This document shows, piece by piece, positions 1 to 8,283 of a stretch of DNA of 64,000 bases. The stretch lies in contig PLXW01000047.1 of the NCBI GenBank assembly GCA_003151595.1, forward strand, positions 27,242 to 91,241, written 5' to 3'. A program made the position numbers and the translations under genes. Source of the DNA: Myxococcales bacterium. GTDB taxonomy: Bacteria > Myxococcota > Polyangia > Polyangiales > Polyangiaceae. Numbering within the stretch: the stretch's first letter is position 1; the number at the start of each line of letters is the position of its first letter. The notes under the pieces are model-generated. The model was not told where the DNA came from. It ran no database searches and saw only the letters and a program-made list of their open reading frames with translations.

Positions 1-14
1 GATGGGCTCGTCGC

Positions 15-914
15 ATGAAGAGCTCCCTCCCCTCCCACGCCGCCGTCCTCGTTCCCTTGGCCATCGTCATCGCGGCCTGCTCGTCAGCGCCCGGCGGGGG
101 TGAAGACGCCGTCTCCAGCTCGGCGGCCATCACGGGATCGACCATCGTGTCTCGAGGCATGGAGTGGGTGGACGCGAAGCTCCACTACTGCCAGGCCGCT
201 CACGAAGGCGTCGACTACGACTCGTCGTGCTGGGCGTTCGAGGGGTCCAGTCACCGCTGCGATCGCGAGAGCAACGCGGCGTGGAACGCCTACCGGTCCG
301 ACTGCTCGGGCTTCGTGACCTTCGCGTGGGGCCTCCCCGCGGTCGGCGACGGCGGGTACGTCACGTCCGAGTTCGCCCCGTACGGGACCTCGTTCTCACA
401 CACGATCGCGGGGAGCGCGCTGCGCCCCGGCGACGCTCTCAACAAGACCCCCGACGAGCACATCATCCTCTTCAAGCAGTGGGTGTCGCCGGGCCACTCC
501 GCCATCTTCATGGAGGAGCCGGGGTGCTCGACGTCGGAGCCGTACGCGCACGAGTTCACGTCGAACGTGTCCATCAGCGGCACCCACGTATACGTCGACT
601 ACGAAGGGGCGACCTTCTACGCGATTCGCTACAACGGCTCGACGGCTAGCGGCGGCAGTGGTGGCAGCGGCGGCTCGGCTCCGGACGCGTGCAGCAAGGG
701 GAACGGCTTCTGCACCGAGACCCTGCAGTGCGACGGCGGCCACTGGATCATCCGGCAGGACGACCCCGCGGCCTGCACGTCCGTCGAGAACGTCGCTGAG
801 CCGTGCAGCGTCGGCGGCGGCTACTGCACCGAGACTCTTCAGTGCGAAGGCGGTCACTGGGTCCCCCGCAAGGACGATCCGGCCGCGTGCACGTCCGGCC
901 CCGGCGCGGGTTGA
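15..914 (+). CDS. NlpC/P60-like lipoprotein with duplicated Cys-rich tail
   Basis: A 299-residue exported protein. The signal peptide ends in a lipobox-like IVIAAC, so it is probably a lipoprotein. Residues 45-205 resemble the NlpC/P60 cysteine peptidase fold: DCSGFVTFAWG carries the candidate nucleophile Cys, and LRPGDALNKTPDEHIILF carries a His in the expected place. Family members cut peptidoglycan stem peptides. A Gly/Ser linker then leads to two near-identical modules of about 30 residues, each built on CTETLQC and GGHW and ending DDPAACTS; these look like wall- or surface-binding repeats. The ATG at 15 directly precedes the signal peptide. The peptidase call rests on motifs only. Confidence 0.6.
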   Translation: MKSSLPSHAAVLVPLAIVIAACSSAPGGGEDAVSSSAAITGSTIVSRGMEWVDAKLHYCQAAHEGVDYDSSCWAFEGSSHRCDRESNAAWNAYRSDCSGFVTFAWGLPAVGDGGYVTSEFAPYGTSFSHTIAGSALRPGDALNKTPDEHIILFKQWVSPGHSAIFMEEPGCSTSEPYAHEFTSNVSISGTHVYVDYEGATFYAIRYNGSTASGGSGGSGGSAPDACSKGNGFCTETLQCDGGHWIIRQDDPAACTSVENVAEPCSVGGGYCTETLQCEGGHWVPRKDDPAACTSGPGAG

Positions 915-986
915 CGTCGACGGCTCGCGCACGTTTCGAAGGCTGCACGATGAACCGAAGGTAGGATCGGGGCGTCACCCACGCCC

Positions 987-2624
987 ATGCCTTCGCCGCG
1001 CCCCCTCACCTCGCTCGAGCGCGTCGCGCCCTGGATCGCGGGACTGCTCATCGCGCTCCCGGTCGTCGTCTTTCATTACCCGCCGATGGCCGACGTGCCG
1101 ATGCACGAGGCAGTCGTCGGCCTCCTTCGGCATTGGGGAGATCCTTCGTACGTCCCCGCGGGCCTCTACGACCTGAACCTCGGCCTCGGCAACCAGCTCT
1201 TCTACTTTCTCATCCTGCCGCTCGCGTACGTCGCTCCCATCGGCGTCGCGACGAAGCTCGTGGTCGCGATCACTCTCTTCGCGCTTCCACCCGCCACCGC
1301 GCGCCTGGCTGATCATCTGAGCGTAACGCGATGGTCGGCGGTGATCATCGCGCCGCTCGGCCTGGGGTGGCTCTTTTTCTGGGGGCTCCTCTCCAACCTG
1401 ATGGGCCTCGACGTCTATCTGCTCATGCTCCCCGCGCTCGATCGCCTCAGCGACCGCCCCACGCCAAAGGAGGTGGCTAAAGTCTGCGCGTGGATGGTCC
1501 TGATCCACTTCACCCACGACCTGATGATGCTCGTCGCGGCGGGCACGCTCGTCGTCTTCGCCGTGAGCACGTGGCGCGGCTGGCGTGAAAACCTCGTGCG
1601 CGTTCTCCCCGTGGCGCTCGCCGCGGTGCTCGCCCTGACGACGACCACGCTCGCCACGCGCCTGCTCAACAAGCGACACGTGAAGCTCCTCGGCTACGGA
1701 TGGACGGGGATCGATCACAAGCTGCGCGTCATCCCGAGCATCCTCTTCGGCGGCTCCGATCGCGGGTCGCGACTCCTGATTCTCTTCGTATGCGCGGTGC
1801 CCACGATCCTCTTCGCCGTCGAGCGGTGGAGGACGCGCGACCGCAAGGCGCAGACGGGGCGCGAGGCCGCGCACCATTTCCGATTCGAGATCGTGGGCGT
1901 CCTGCTCGTGCTCGGATACCTCGTCGCGCCGATCAAAGTGAACGCAACCACGCTCGTCTATCAGCGCTTCCTGCCGCCCGCGTGGATCCTCCTCACGGTG
2001 ACGGCCTGCACCCGCGCGCCGCTCGATCGTCCGTGGCGCCTTCCGCGGATGCTCGCGGCGTTCGTCCCCTTCGCTCCGCTGCTCACGGCGTGGCCGACGT
2101 TCGCGGCGAATGGGCGTCTGTACTCGGACCTCGACGCGACGATCACTCACATGGATCGGAACAGCAGCTACATCGTCGTGGAGCTCGGTCCCGACGGCGA
2201 CTCCGGGCTCGTCGCGCCTGCGAACACGGTCGGTCACGTCGTCGCCGCGCTCGGCGGGCGAAGCTTCCACGACTTCACGTCTTCGGAGATCGCGCCCGTG
2301 TACCAGCGCCGCGAGGCGCAGTGGATCACCGCCTACGATCGAATGAACGGGACGCCGTACGAGATGATGCCGTCGTACGACCTCACTCGCTTTCGCTATG
2401 CGCTCCTCCACACGCCCGACGAAGGCATCGCGAACGTCGCCGTCGTCGCACTCGCGCCCGACGCGCGGATGATCTTCCGCCAGGGGGAATGGACCGTCAT
2501 GGAGTCCACGCTTCCGCTCGTGCCCATCGACGCGCTGGACGAGCCGACGCCGACGCCCGCGCCCAAGACGCTACGCGAGCGATGCATCGAGGCCGTCGCG
2601 CGGATCCGCAACGCGCGTAGATGA
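987..2624 (+). CDS. Polytopic membrane protein, glycosyltransferase-like
   Basis: A 545-residue integral membrane protein with about ten hydrophobic segments in the first 380 residues, then a soluble C-terminal domain of about 150 residues. The layout (short loops, a His/Asp-containing loop after the first segment, soluble tail) recalls membrane glycosyltransferases of the GT-C type, but no diagnostic motif is certain. A TAGGAT hexamer at 962-967 could be its -10 element. It converges with the sulfatase-fold gene 7 bp downstream. The exact function is unknown. Confidence 0.5.
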   Translation: MPSPRPLTSLERVAPWIAGLLIALPVVVFHYPPMADVPMHEAVVGLLRHWGDPSYVPAGLYDLNLGLGNQLFYFLILPLAYVAPIGVATKLVVAITLFALPPATARLADHLSVTRWSAVIIAPLGLGWLFFWGLLSNLMGLDVYLLMLPALDRLSDRPTPKEVAKVCAWMVLIHFTHDLMMLVAAGTLVVFAVSTWRGWRENLVRVLPVALAAVLALTTTTLATRLLNKRHVKLLGYGWTGIDHKLRVIPSILFGGSDRGSRLLILFVCAVPTILFAVERWRTRDRKAQTGREAAHHFRFEIVGVLLVLGYLVAPIKVNATTLVYQRFLPPAWILLTVTACTRAPLDRPWRLPRMLAAFVPFAPLLTAWPTFAANGRLYSDLDATITHMDRNSSYIVVELGPDGDSGLVAPANTVGHVVAALGGRSFHDFTSSEIAPVYQRREAQWITAYDRMNGTPYEMMPSYDLTRFRYALLHTPDEGIANVAVVALAPDARMIFRQGEWTVMESTLPLVPIDALDEPTPTPAPKTLRERCIEAVARIRNARR

Positions 2625-2631
2625 GAGGCCC

Positions 2632-4680
2632 TCAGCGCGCGCCGGGTGCGTCGAGCCAATGTTGGTACGCGGATTCCAACGCGTCGCGTTCGGCCGGCGC
2701 GCTGCCGTAGACGTTCGCGGTCTCCCCGGGATCGGCTCGCAGATCGAAGAGCACGCGGCCGCCGTTGGGGACGTCGACGATGAGCTTGTAGCGCTCGCCG
2801 ACGATTGCGCGCTTGAACTGCGTCTCGTAGCCGACGGTCGCTTCGGTCACGACGGGGAGCGGGCGCGGATCGAAGAGCCCCCATCCCGGAACGGTCACGC
2901 CGGCAACGGCTCCCAGCGTGGGGCCGATCTGCGCCGTCCCGACAGGCTGCTCGACCACGCGCGGAGCGCAACCGGGGATCCAGACGACGAGCGGAACGTG
3001 CGTGCTCTCTTCGAAGAGGTTCGCACCGTGCCCTTCGCGCCCGTGCGCCATGAGCTCCTCGCCGTGATCGGCTGTGACCACGACGACGGTGCGCTCCAGG
3101 AGTCCGTGCTGCTGCATCGCGCCAAGAAGGTTTCCGAGAGCGAGGCCCGTGTACGCGACCCCTCGATCGTACGCATCGCTCTCGGTGCGCGGACGGCCGG
3201 CCTCGTCGCGATCGAATTTGTAGCGCGCGTGCACGTCGGTGAAGTGCAGCCACGCAAAGAATGGCGCGTCGGACGCGGTGACGAAATGGACGGCGGCGCG
3301 GGCGAGCGCGCCGGAAGTCAGCGTCTCCTTCGTGCCGATCGGCGAGAGGTCCACCCACGGGTCGTTCAAATGATCGAAGCCGCGGAGCTGAAGAGAGTGC
3401 ACTTCGAAGGCGTTGAAGGCCGCGGTGCGATAGCCGGCGTCGTGAAAAAGCGACGCGACGGTGAACGGCGCGCGGAGGTCGTCGTCTTCGAGGGCGTTGT
3501 CGACCAGGTCTGCCAGCGGTCGTGCGGTCAGCATCGCGGCCATCGAGGTCACCGTGAGTCCGGTCGGCGCGTAGGCGCGCGTGAATATCGTACCGTGGAC
3601 GGCGAGGTTCGCGAGGGCGGGCATCGCGGCCGCGTTGGCGCGGTCGGCACGAAGCGCGTCGATCGTGACGAGCAGGACGGAGAGACGCACCGAGGGCAGG
3701 TGGCAGTCGCTGGGGACGCTCGCGGCCGGAACGGGTGCGGGGACCGGTGCGTCGCCGCCGCGGCAATCTTGATCGATGCCGTCGTTCGGAATCTCGCGGA
3801 CGAGCGGGCCGCGCGTGGGGTCGCCCTCCGCGCAATCGGTCCCGCCGAGCCAAGCGGGCGCGCTTCCGTCGTGATCGCGATCGAGGGCGTCACGAACGAC
3901 CTCGGCCAGCGGCGCCGCGAGCGCGCCGTGGTTCCAGAGGAGGAAGCGGGCGTGCTCGCTCGATGCACCGGGGACGAGCCATACGATCGCGGCGAGCGGG
4001 ATGACGAGCGCGGTCGCGGCCTCACGAGACGAGCGCGCGCGCGGAAGCACGGCCGACGACGCGACGACGGCGAGCGCGATGGCGGCGACACCGACGATGG
4101 CGCACGGCGCGACGAGGCTCTCGGGCGCGAGGAGAAGATGGGCCGACGCAACTCCCGCCATCGCCGCGGCTCCGAGGGTGATCGCGGCGAGGTTGCGTCG
4201 CACGCGCCACGGGATCCGAGAGACGAGCGTCGTGAACCGAGCGCGCGTCGCGTACGCGATCGCCGCGACCGCGAAGAGCGCGCCGAGCTCGAGCAGCGTG
4301 TGCATCGCACGCATCTGGCGCGGGAATTCCCATGCGACCGCGAACACCTTCTCCAGCGCGGCGATGGGCAGCATCGACCCCATCGACCACACGAGCGCGA
4401 ACGCGACCGCTTCCCCGCGACGCGCGAGGGTTCTTTTCACGCGCGCGGCTCCGACGAACGCGAGCAGCGTCGTGCATGCCAGGGCCCATCCGCCGAAGAG
4501 CGCCATCGTCATGGCCCACGCGATCGCCAGCCCGGGCGTGCTCGACGTCGCCATCGGGATCATGGCCGCGACGAAAAGGACTTCGAGCGTCGCTACCGCG
4601 AACGCCGCGAGCATGGCCGCACCAACGCCCTCTCTCCAGCGGCGCGAATATGGTCGCCTAGCGGCTCGCTCGCTCGTCAT
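2632..4680 (-). CDS. Membrane-anchored sulfatase/phosphoethanolamine transferase-fold enzyme
   Basis: A 682-residue protein. The first 250 residues contain about six to seven membrane segments. Residues 320-680 form an alkaline-phosphatase-superfamily (sulfatase) domain: LLVTIDALRADR is the metal-binding start, a Thr in PTGLTVTSMAAM near residue 374 stands where sulfatases have Cys/Ser, and VVVTADHGEEL carries the second metal ligands. Between the membrane and catalytic parts (about 275-305) sits a DRDHDG...DGIDQDC segment like the MopE metal-binding motif (PF11617). With Thr as nucleophile it is more likely a phospho-group transferase or hydrolase than a formylglycine sulfatase. The substrate is unknown; cell-envelope glycans or lipids fit the membrane anchor. 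Confidence 0.75.
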   Translation of the reverse strand: MTSERAARRPYSRRWREGVGAAMLAAFAVATLEVLFVAAMIPMATSSTPGLAIAWAMTMALFGGWALACTTLLAFVGAARVKRTLARRGEAVAFALVWSMGSMLPIAALEKVFAVAWEFPRQMRAMHTLLELGALFAVAAIAYATRARFTTLVSRIPWRVRRNLAAITLGAAAMAGVASAHLLLAPESLVAPCAIVGVAAIALAVVASSAVLPRARSSREAATALVIPLAAIVWLVPGASSEHARFLLWNHGALAAPLAEVVRDALDRDHDGSAPAWLGGTDCAEGDPTRGPLVREIPNDGIDQDCRGGDAPVPAPVPAASVPSDCHLPSVRLSVLLVTIDALRADRANAAAMPALANLAVHGTIFTRAYAPTGLTVTSMAAMLTARPLADLVDNALEDDDLRAPFTVASLFHDAGYRTAAFNAFEVHSLQLRGFDHLNDPWVDLSPIGTKETLTSGALARAAVHFVTASDAPFFAWLHFTDVHARYKFDRDEAGRPRTESDAYDRGVAYTGLALGNLLGAMQQHGLLERTVVVVTADHGEELMAHGREGHGANLFEESTHVPLVVWIPGCAPRVVEQPVGTAQIGPTLGAVAGVTVPGWGLFDPRPLPVVTEATVGYETQFKRAIVGERYKLIVDVPNGGRVLFDLRADPGETANVYGSAPAERDALESAYQHWLDAPGAR

Positions 4681-4699
4681 GGACCGCGCAACGTCGCGC

Positions 4700-5953
4700 T
4701 CAGGCCAGCGCCGAGCGAAGGTGGCGTCGCGCCGACTCGACGAGCGGCGCCATCTCCTCGCGCGGAACGTCGTCCGGGCAGAAGTGGAAATCGCAGAAGA
4801 GCTTCCCGTGCACCGTAACGGTCCCGCACGCGAGCGACTCCATCACCGGCAGCGCCAGCAGGATGTGCATCTCGCGGATGCTGCGACCGAGCGGGGTGTC
4901 AGGGGCTGCGAACGGCCCGAGGTTGGTCACGCCGAGATCGGGCCAGAGGCGCAACGCGATCCACCGCGGCTTGGTGCGCGGCTTGTTCGTCTTCGATCCC
5001 TTGGCGAGTCTTTCGTTGGCGAAGGGGGCGCCGCGGGCGATGGCCTGCTCGATGTCGGCTTTCACCGCGCGCGCGATCTCCCAAAGATCGCCCTGACACG
5101 GCACCCACGTCGTGGTGCCTGCGGCGAAGTTGCCAATCTCGTCGGGCGCGGGGGGTTCGACGATCTTTCGCAGGTTGATCGGCGAGTGGACAGCGATCCT
5201 CTTGCGACCCATCCGCGCCGCGCGTTCTCCGACGGCGAGTGACATTGCGGCCGTCAGCGCGCCCTGAACCGTCGTGCCGCGCTCGCGGCTCACGGTCCGC
5301 AGTCGCGTGGTCTCTTCGGCGGAGAGCTCGATCGTGATCCAGTCGACGTTCGAACGACCGTGATAACCGCTCGCCAGCCTCGCGTTCCGAACCGGGTCGT
5401 GCGGCGCCCCGGCGATCTGTTCGATTAGGTGTCGCGCGAAGTGAAACCACTTCCCACGAACCGCGCGGGGGGCGCGCTCGTCGAGCGTTCCCCGATCGGG
5501 CACGGGCTCGCTGGGGCGATCGGGATCCTCGAGGCATCGGATCAAGTCGGTCGTGATTTGAGCCATCGAGAGGCCGTCGCCGATCATGTGCGAGATGCAC
5601 ACGATCAGATCCGCGCCGTGCGCGTCCGCGATCACCGTCAGCCGAATGTACGGCGCCGACGGGAACCCCGTTCCCAGCTCGCGCGCACCGATCGCGCGCC
5701 AGTCTTCGCGGGTGCGCCGCTCGCGCCATTCGACGGGAATCGGCGCGTCATTCGGGACGAAGCGCACTTCGTCGCCGGCAACGTCCACGCGCGCTGAGAG
5801 CATCCCGTAGCGCACCTGAAGCCACTTCGCCGCGCGCTCGAAGCGCGCGCGATCGATGGGCACATCAAAGCACGTCGTGAGCGCGATGTTGCACGGCGCC
5901 CGCATCGCTTGCAGCCACCACTGTCGCTCCGAGCCGCCGAGCACTCGATTCAT
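4700..5953 (-). CDS. Condensation-fold acyltransferase (WES/PapA-like)
   Basis: A 417-residue protein with the HxxxDG signature of CoA-dependent acyltransferases, condensation domains and wax-ester synthases (HMIGDG near residue 121). The family moves an acyl group from CoA or a carrier protein to an alcohol or amine. The ATG at 5953 is preferred because a TATTCT -10-like hexamer lies eight bases upstream and reading beyond it would run antisense through the P450. It is divergent from the P450 at 6017, so the two probably share a control region. With the AMP-ligase and phosphopantetheinyl transferase of the same locus it may add an acyl tail to the product; that is inference. Confidence 0.75.
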   Translation of the reverse strand: MNRVLGGSERQWWLQAMRAPCNIALTTCFDVPIDRARFERAAKWLQVRYGMLSARVDVAGDEVRFVPNDAPIPVEWRERRTREDWRAIGARELGTGFPSAPYIRLTVIADAHGADLIVCISHMIGDGLSMAQITTDLIRCLEDPDRPSEPVPDRGTLDERAPRAVRGKWFHFARHLIEQIAGAPHDPVRNARLASGYHGRSNVDWITIELSAEETTRLRTVSRERGTTVQGALTAAMSLAVGERAARMGRKRIAVHSPINLRKIVEPPAPDEIGNFAAGTTTWVPCQGDLWEIARAVKADIEQAIARGAPFANERLAKGSKTNKPRTKPRWIALRLWPDLGVTNLGPFAAPDTPLGRSIREMHILLALPVMESLACGTVTVHGKLFCDFHFCPDDVPREEMAPLVESARRHLRSALA

Positions 5954-6016
5954 TGCGCCGAAGAATAGCCGCAAGACGCGGAGCGCCGGACGGCATTCCG
6001 CGCTAGTCTGGCCGCC
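5954..6016. promoter_or_regulatory. Divergent promoter region with near-leaderless starts
   Basis: The 63 bp between the acyltransferase and P450 genes contain TATTCT on the minus strand (5967 to 5962), eight bases before the ATG at 5953, and TAGTCT on the plus strand (6004-6009), seven bases before the GTG at 6017. If transcription starts 6-8 bases after these hexamers, both messages would begin at or within a few bases of the start codon. No Shine-Dalgarno sequence is visible on either side. Inferred from sequence only. Confidence 0.45.
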
Positions 6017-7432
6017 GTGTCGAGAGCGCGTCCATCCACGCTCTCGCGGATGGAGCTGCTGCGGTTTCTCGCCGAGCGCCGCCGCGATCCCCTGAGTGCG
6101 CTCTATCGCCTTCACCGCGCGCACCCGGGTCTCGCGCGCCTCGATACCGGCGCGGGGACGTTCTTCATGCTCGTCGAGCCGACGCACCTGCGTCACGTGC
6201 TCGTCGACAACGCTCGCAACTATACGAAGGAGTCGCTCCAGAAGCGCTTCGAACCGCTCGCCGGGCTCGGCCTCTTCACGAACGACGGTGCGCCCTGGGC
6301 GCGGCAACGTAAGCTCGTTCAGCCGGCGTTCCAGCGCGATCGACTCGCCGAGTTCTCCGGCGTCATGCTCGAGAACGCGCGCGCGCTCGCCGATCGCTGG
6401 GTCGCGAACGCGACGGCCTCGGGCGAGCCGATCGACATCGCGCAATCGATGGTCGACCTCACGCTCGACATCGTCGTGGAGACGCTGCTCGGATCGGACG
6501 CGGGGCCCTACCGCGAGACGCTGCGGACGTCGTTTGGGACGATGATCGCGGGACTCGAGGCGCGGTCGTTCGCCGATCGCATCGTCGATCTCGTCCCGAT
6601 TGCACGGCGCTCGCCGAAGCTTCGCCGCGCGGTGCACGCGCTCCCCATCGGACCCAACCGCAACTTCGACAAGTCGCTCGCCGAGCTCGACTCCGTCGTC
6701 TATCGCCTCATCGAAGACAAGCGCCGCGCTCTCGCCGCAGGCGACACGAGCAAGCGCGACGTCGTCTCGCTTCTCCTTCGCGCCCGCGACGACGAGAACA
6801 CGGGGATGACCGACAAGCAGCTGCGCGACGAGGTCGTCACCGTCTTCCTCGCCGGGCACGAGACGTCGGCCTCGGCGCTGGGGTGGACGTTCATGGTGCT
6901 GGCGCAACAAGCGGAGGTCGAGCAGCGCGCCGTCGCGGAGATGCGCGCGGTGCTTGGCGACGGTGACGCGACGCAGTCCGGAGTCGCCAAGCTCGCGTAC
7001 ACGGCGCGCGCGTTCGACGAGGTGCTCCGGATCTATCCGCCGTTCTGGCGCCTCACGCGCACCTGCGTCGCCGACGACGTGATCGACGGGTGCCCGATCC
7101 CTGCCCGCTCGACGATCGTGATGGTCCCCTACTTCACGCATCGCCTCGAACGCATCTGGGAAGACTCCGAGCGCTACGATCCCGATCGCTTCCTCCCCGA
7201 GCGCGTGGCTGCGCGCGAGCGTCTTGCTTATGTGCCCTGGGGCGCCGGCCCCCGCTCGTGCATCGGCGAGAGCTTCGCCATGCTCGAGATTCTGATCATT
7301 CTCTCGACGGTCCTCCGGCGCGTGAAGCTCACGTTGGTCCCGGGTCAGACGATCGCGTTCGATCCGCGGTTGTCGCTTCGCTCGAAGCACCCCATATGGA
7401 TGCGCCCTTCCCTGCGAGCCGAGGCCCGATGA
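6017..7432 (+). CDS. Cytochrome P450
   Basis: A 471-residue cytochrome P450 monooxygenase. The I-helix oxygen-binding motif AGHETS starts near residue 280, the K-helix ExxR is EVLR at 335-338, and the heme-binding loop is PWGAGPRSCIGE with the thiolate Cys near residue 415 (Trp replaces the usual Phe). The length is normal for a soluble bacterial P450 and there is no N-terminal anchor. The GTG at 6017 is used; an ATG 33 bases on (MELLRF) is the alternative. Its last codon overlaps the UbiA start by four bases, so it is translationally coupled to the prenyltransferase and probably oxidises the locus product. The redox partner is not encoded nearby. Confidence 0.95.
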   Translation: MSRARPSTLSRMELLRFLAERRRDPLSALYRLHRAHPGLARLDTGAGTFFMLVEPTHLRHVLVDNARNYTKESLQKRFEPLAGLGLFTNDGAPWARQRKLVQPAFQRDRLAEFSGVMLENARALADRWVANATASGEPIDIAQSMVDLTLDIVVETLLGSDAGPYRETLRTSFGTMIAGLEARSFADRIVDLVPIARRSPKLRRAVHALPIGPNRNFDKSLAELDSVVYRLIEDKRRALAAGDTSKRDVVSLLLRARDDENTGMTDKQLRDEVVTVFLAGHETSASALGWTFMVLAQQAEVEQRAVAEMRAVLGDGDATQSGVAKLAYTARAFDEVLRIYPPFWRLTRTCVADDVIDGCPIPARSTIVMVPYFTHRLERIWEDSERYDPDRFLPERVAARERLAYVPWGAGPRSCIGESFAMLEILIILSTVLRRVKLTLVPGQTIAFDPRLSLRSKHPIWMRPSLRAEAR

Positions 7433-8283
7433 AACGCTGGATCACCTTCCTCAACGAGCGCGCGCCGCTCCCCGCCGTCCTCACGATCGGCGCCGGCGTC
7501 TCGCTCTCCGCGGTCTACCTCGCGGGGCACTTCGATCCAAACGCCGTGCTCCTGGGCATGCTCGCCCAAGCACTCTTCCTCGTGCTTCTGCGCGTGATGG
7601 ACGAGCGAAAGGATTTCGAGAAGGACAAGGTCGCGCATCCGGAGCGCCCCCTTCCGCGCGGGCTCGTCACGGTGGCCGAGGTCGATCGGGCGATCGCGAT
7701 CCTGGCCGTGGCGATGTTCGCCATGGCGGCGATCGTGGGGTGGCGGGTCAACGTCGTCGCCGGGGGGTTCCTCGCCGTCGGCGCCGTCTACCTGTGGCTC
7801 ATGTTCAAGGAGTTCTACGTCGGCGAGCGCCTCGCGCAGTTCCCGATGGTCTACGCGCTCTCGCACCAGATCATCGAGTACCCAATCTACGGATTCGTCG
7901 TCGTCCTGGTGCGCCCCGACATGGCGTTCACGCTCCTGATGATCGGCTGGATCGCCATGAACATAGGCTCGTCGATGACGTTCGAGATCGCACGCAAGCT
8001 CGACCCCGCGGCCGCTCCCATCCTGAAGACGTACCTCTCCGTGTATGGCCCGGCGAAGACGGCGGTGCTCCTCGCGGTGTTCACGATCCTGGCGGGCGTC
8101 GGCTCGTACGCGATCGGGATCCTCCCGCTCACGATCCCGTTCGAGCTCTTTTGCCTGGCGACGTTGCCGGTGCTGTTCAAGGCGCCGCACAAGCACCAAA
8201 TCGTCCTCGGCGCGGCCGCGCTCTCGAGCTTCGTGCACGTATGGGCCGTCGCGTTTCACGCCTGGCTCGGCTGGCCTCGATGA
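7429..8283 (+). CDS. UbiA-family prenyltransferase
   Basis: A 284-residue membrane protein with seven to nine hydrophobic helices. The first Asp-rich motif of the UbiA family is present as MDERKDFEKD followed by HPERPLPRG, the part that binds Mg2+-diphosphate of a prenyl donor. The second Asp motif is weak (EIARKLDP). UbiA proteins attach prenyl or related groups to aromatic, glycerol-phosphate or sugar acceptors in the membrane. The ATG at 7429 lies in a 4-base overlap with the P450 stop, and its own stop overlaps the next gene in the same way, which puts it inside a tightly coupled operon. Donor and acceptor are unknown. Confidence 0.85.
   Translation: MKRWITFLNERAPLPAVLTIGAGVSLSAVYLAGHFDPNAVLLGMLAQALFLVLLRVMDERKDFEKDKVAHPERPLPRGLVTVAEVDRAIAILAVAMFAMAAIVGWRVNVVAGGFLAVGAVYLWLMFKEFYVGERLAQFPMVYALSHQIIEYPIYGFVVVLVRPDMAFTLLMIGWIAMNIGSSMTFEIARKLDPAAAPILKTYLSVYGPAKTAVLLAVFTILAGVGSYAIGILPLTIPFELFCLATLPVLFKAPHKHQIVLGAAALSSFVHVWAVAFHAWLGWPR

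Noticed and set aside
5954..7390. A long leftward open frame continuing upstream of the acyltransferase start
   Set aside because: It is antisense to the complete P450 gene, has an Arg/Glu-rich composition without family motifs, and the promoter and N-terminus support the ATG at 5953.
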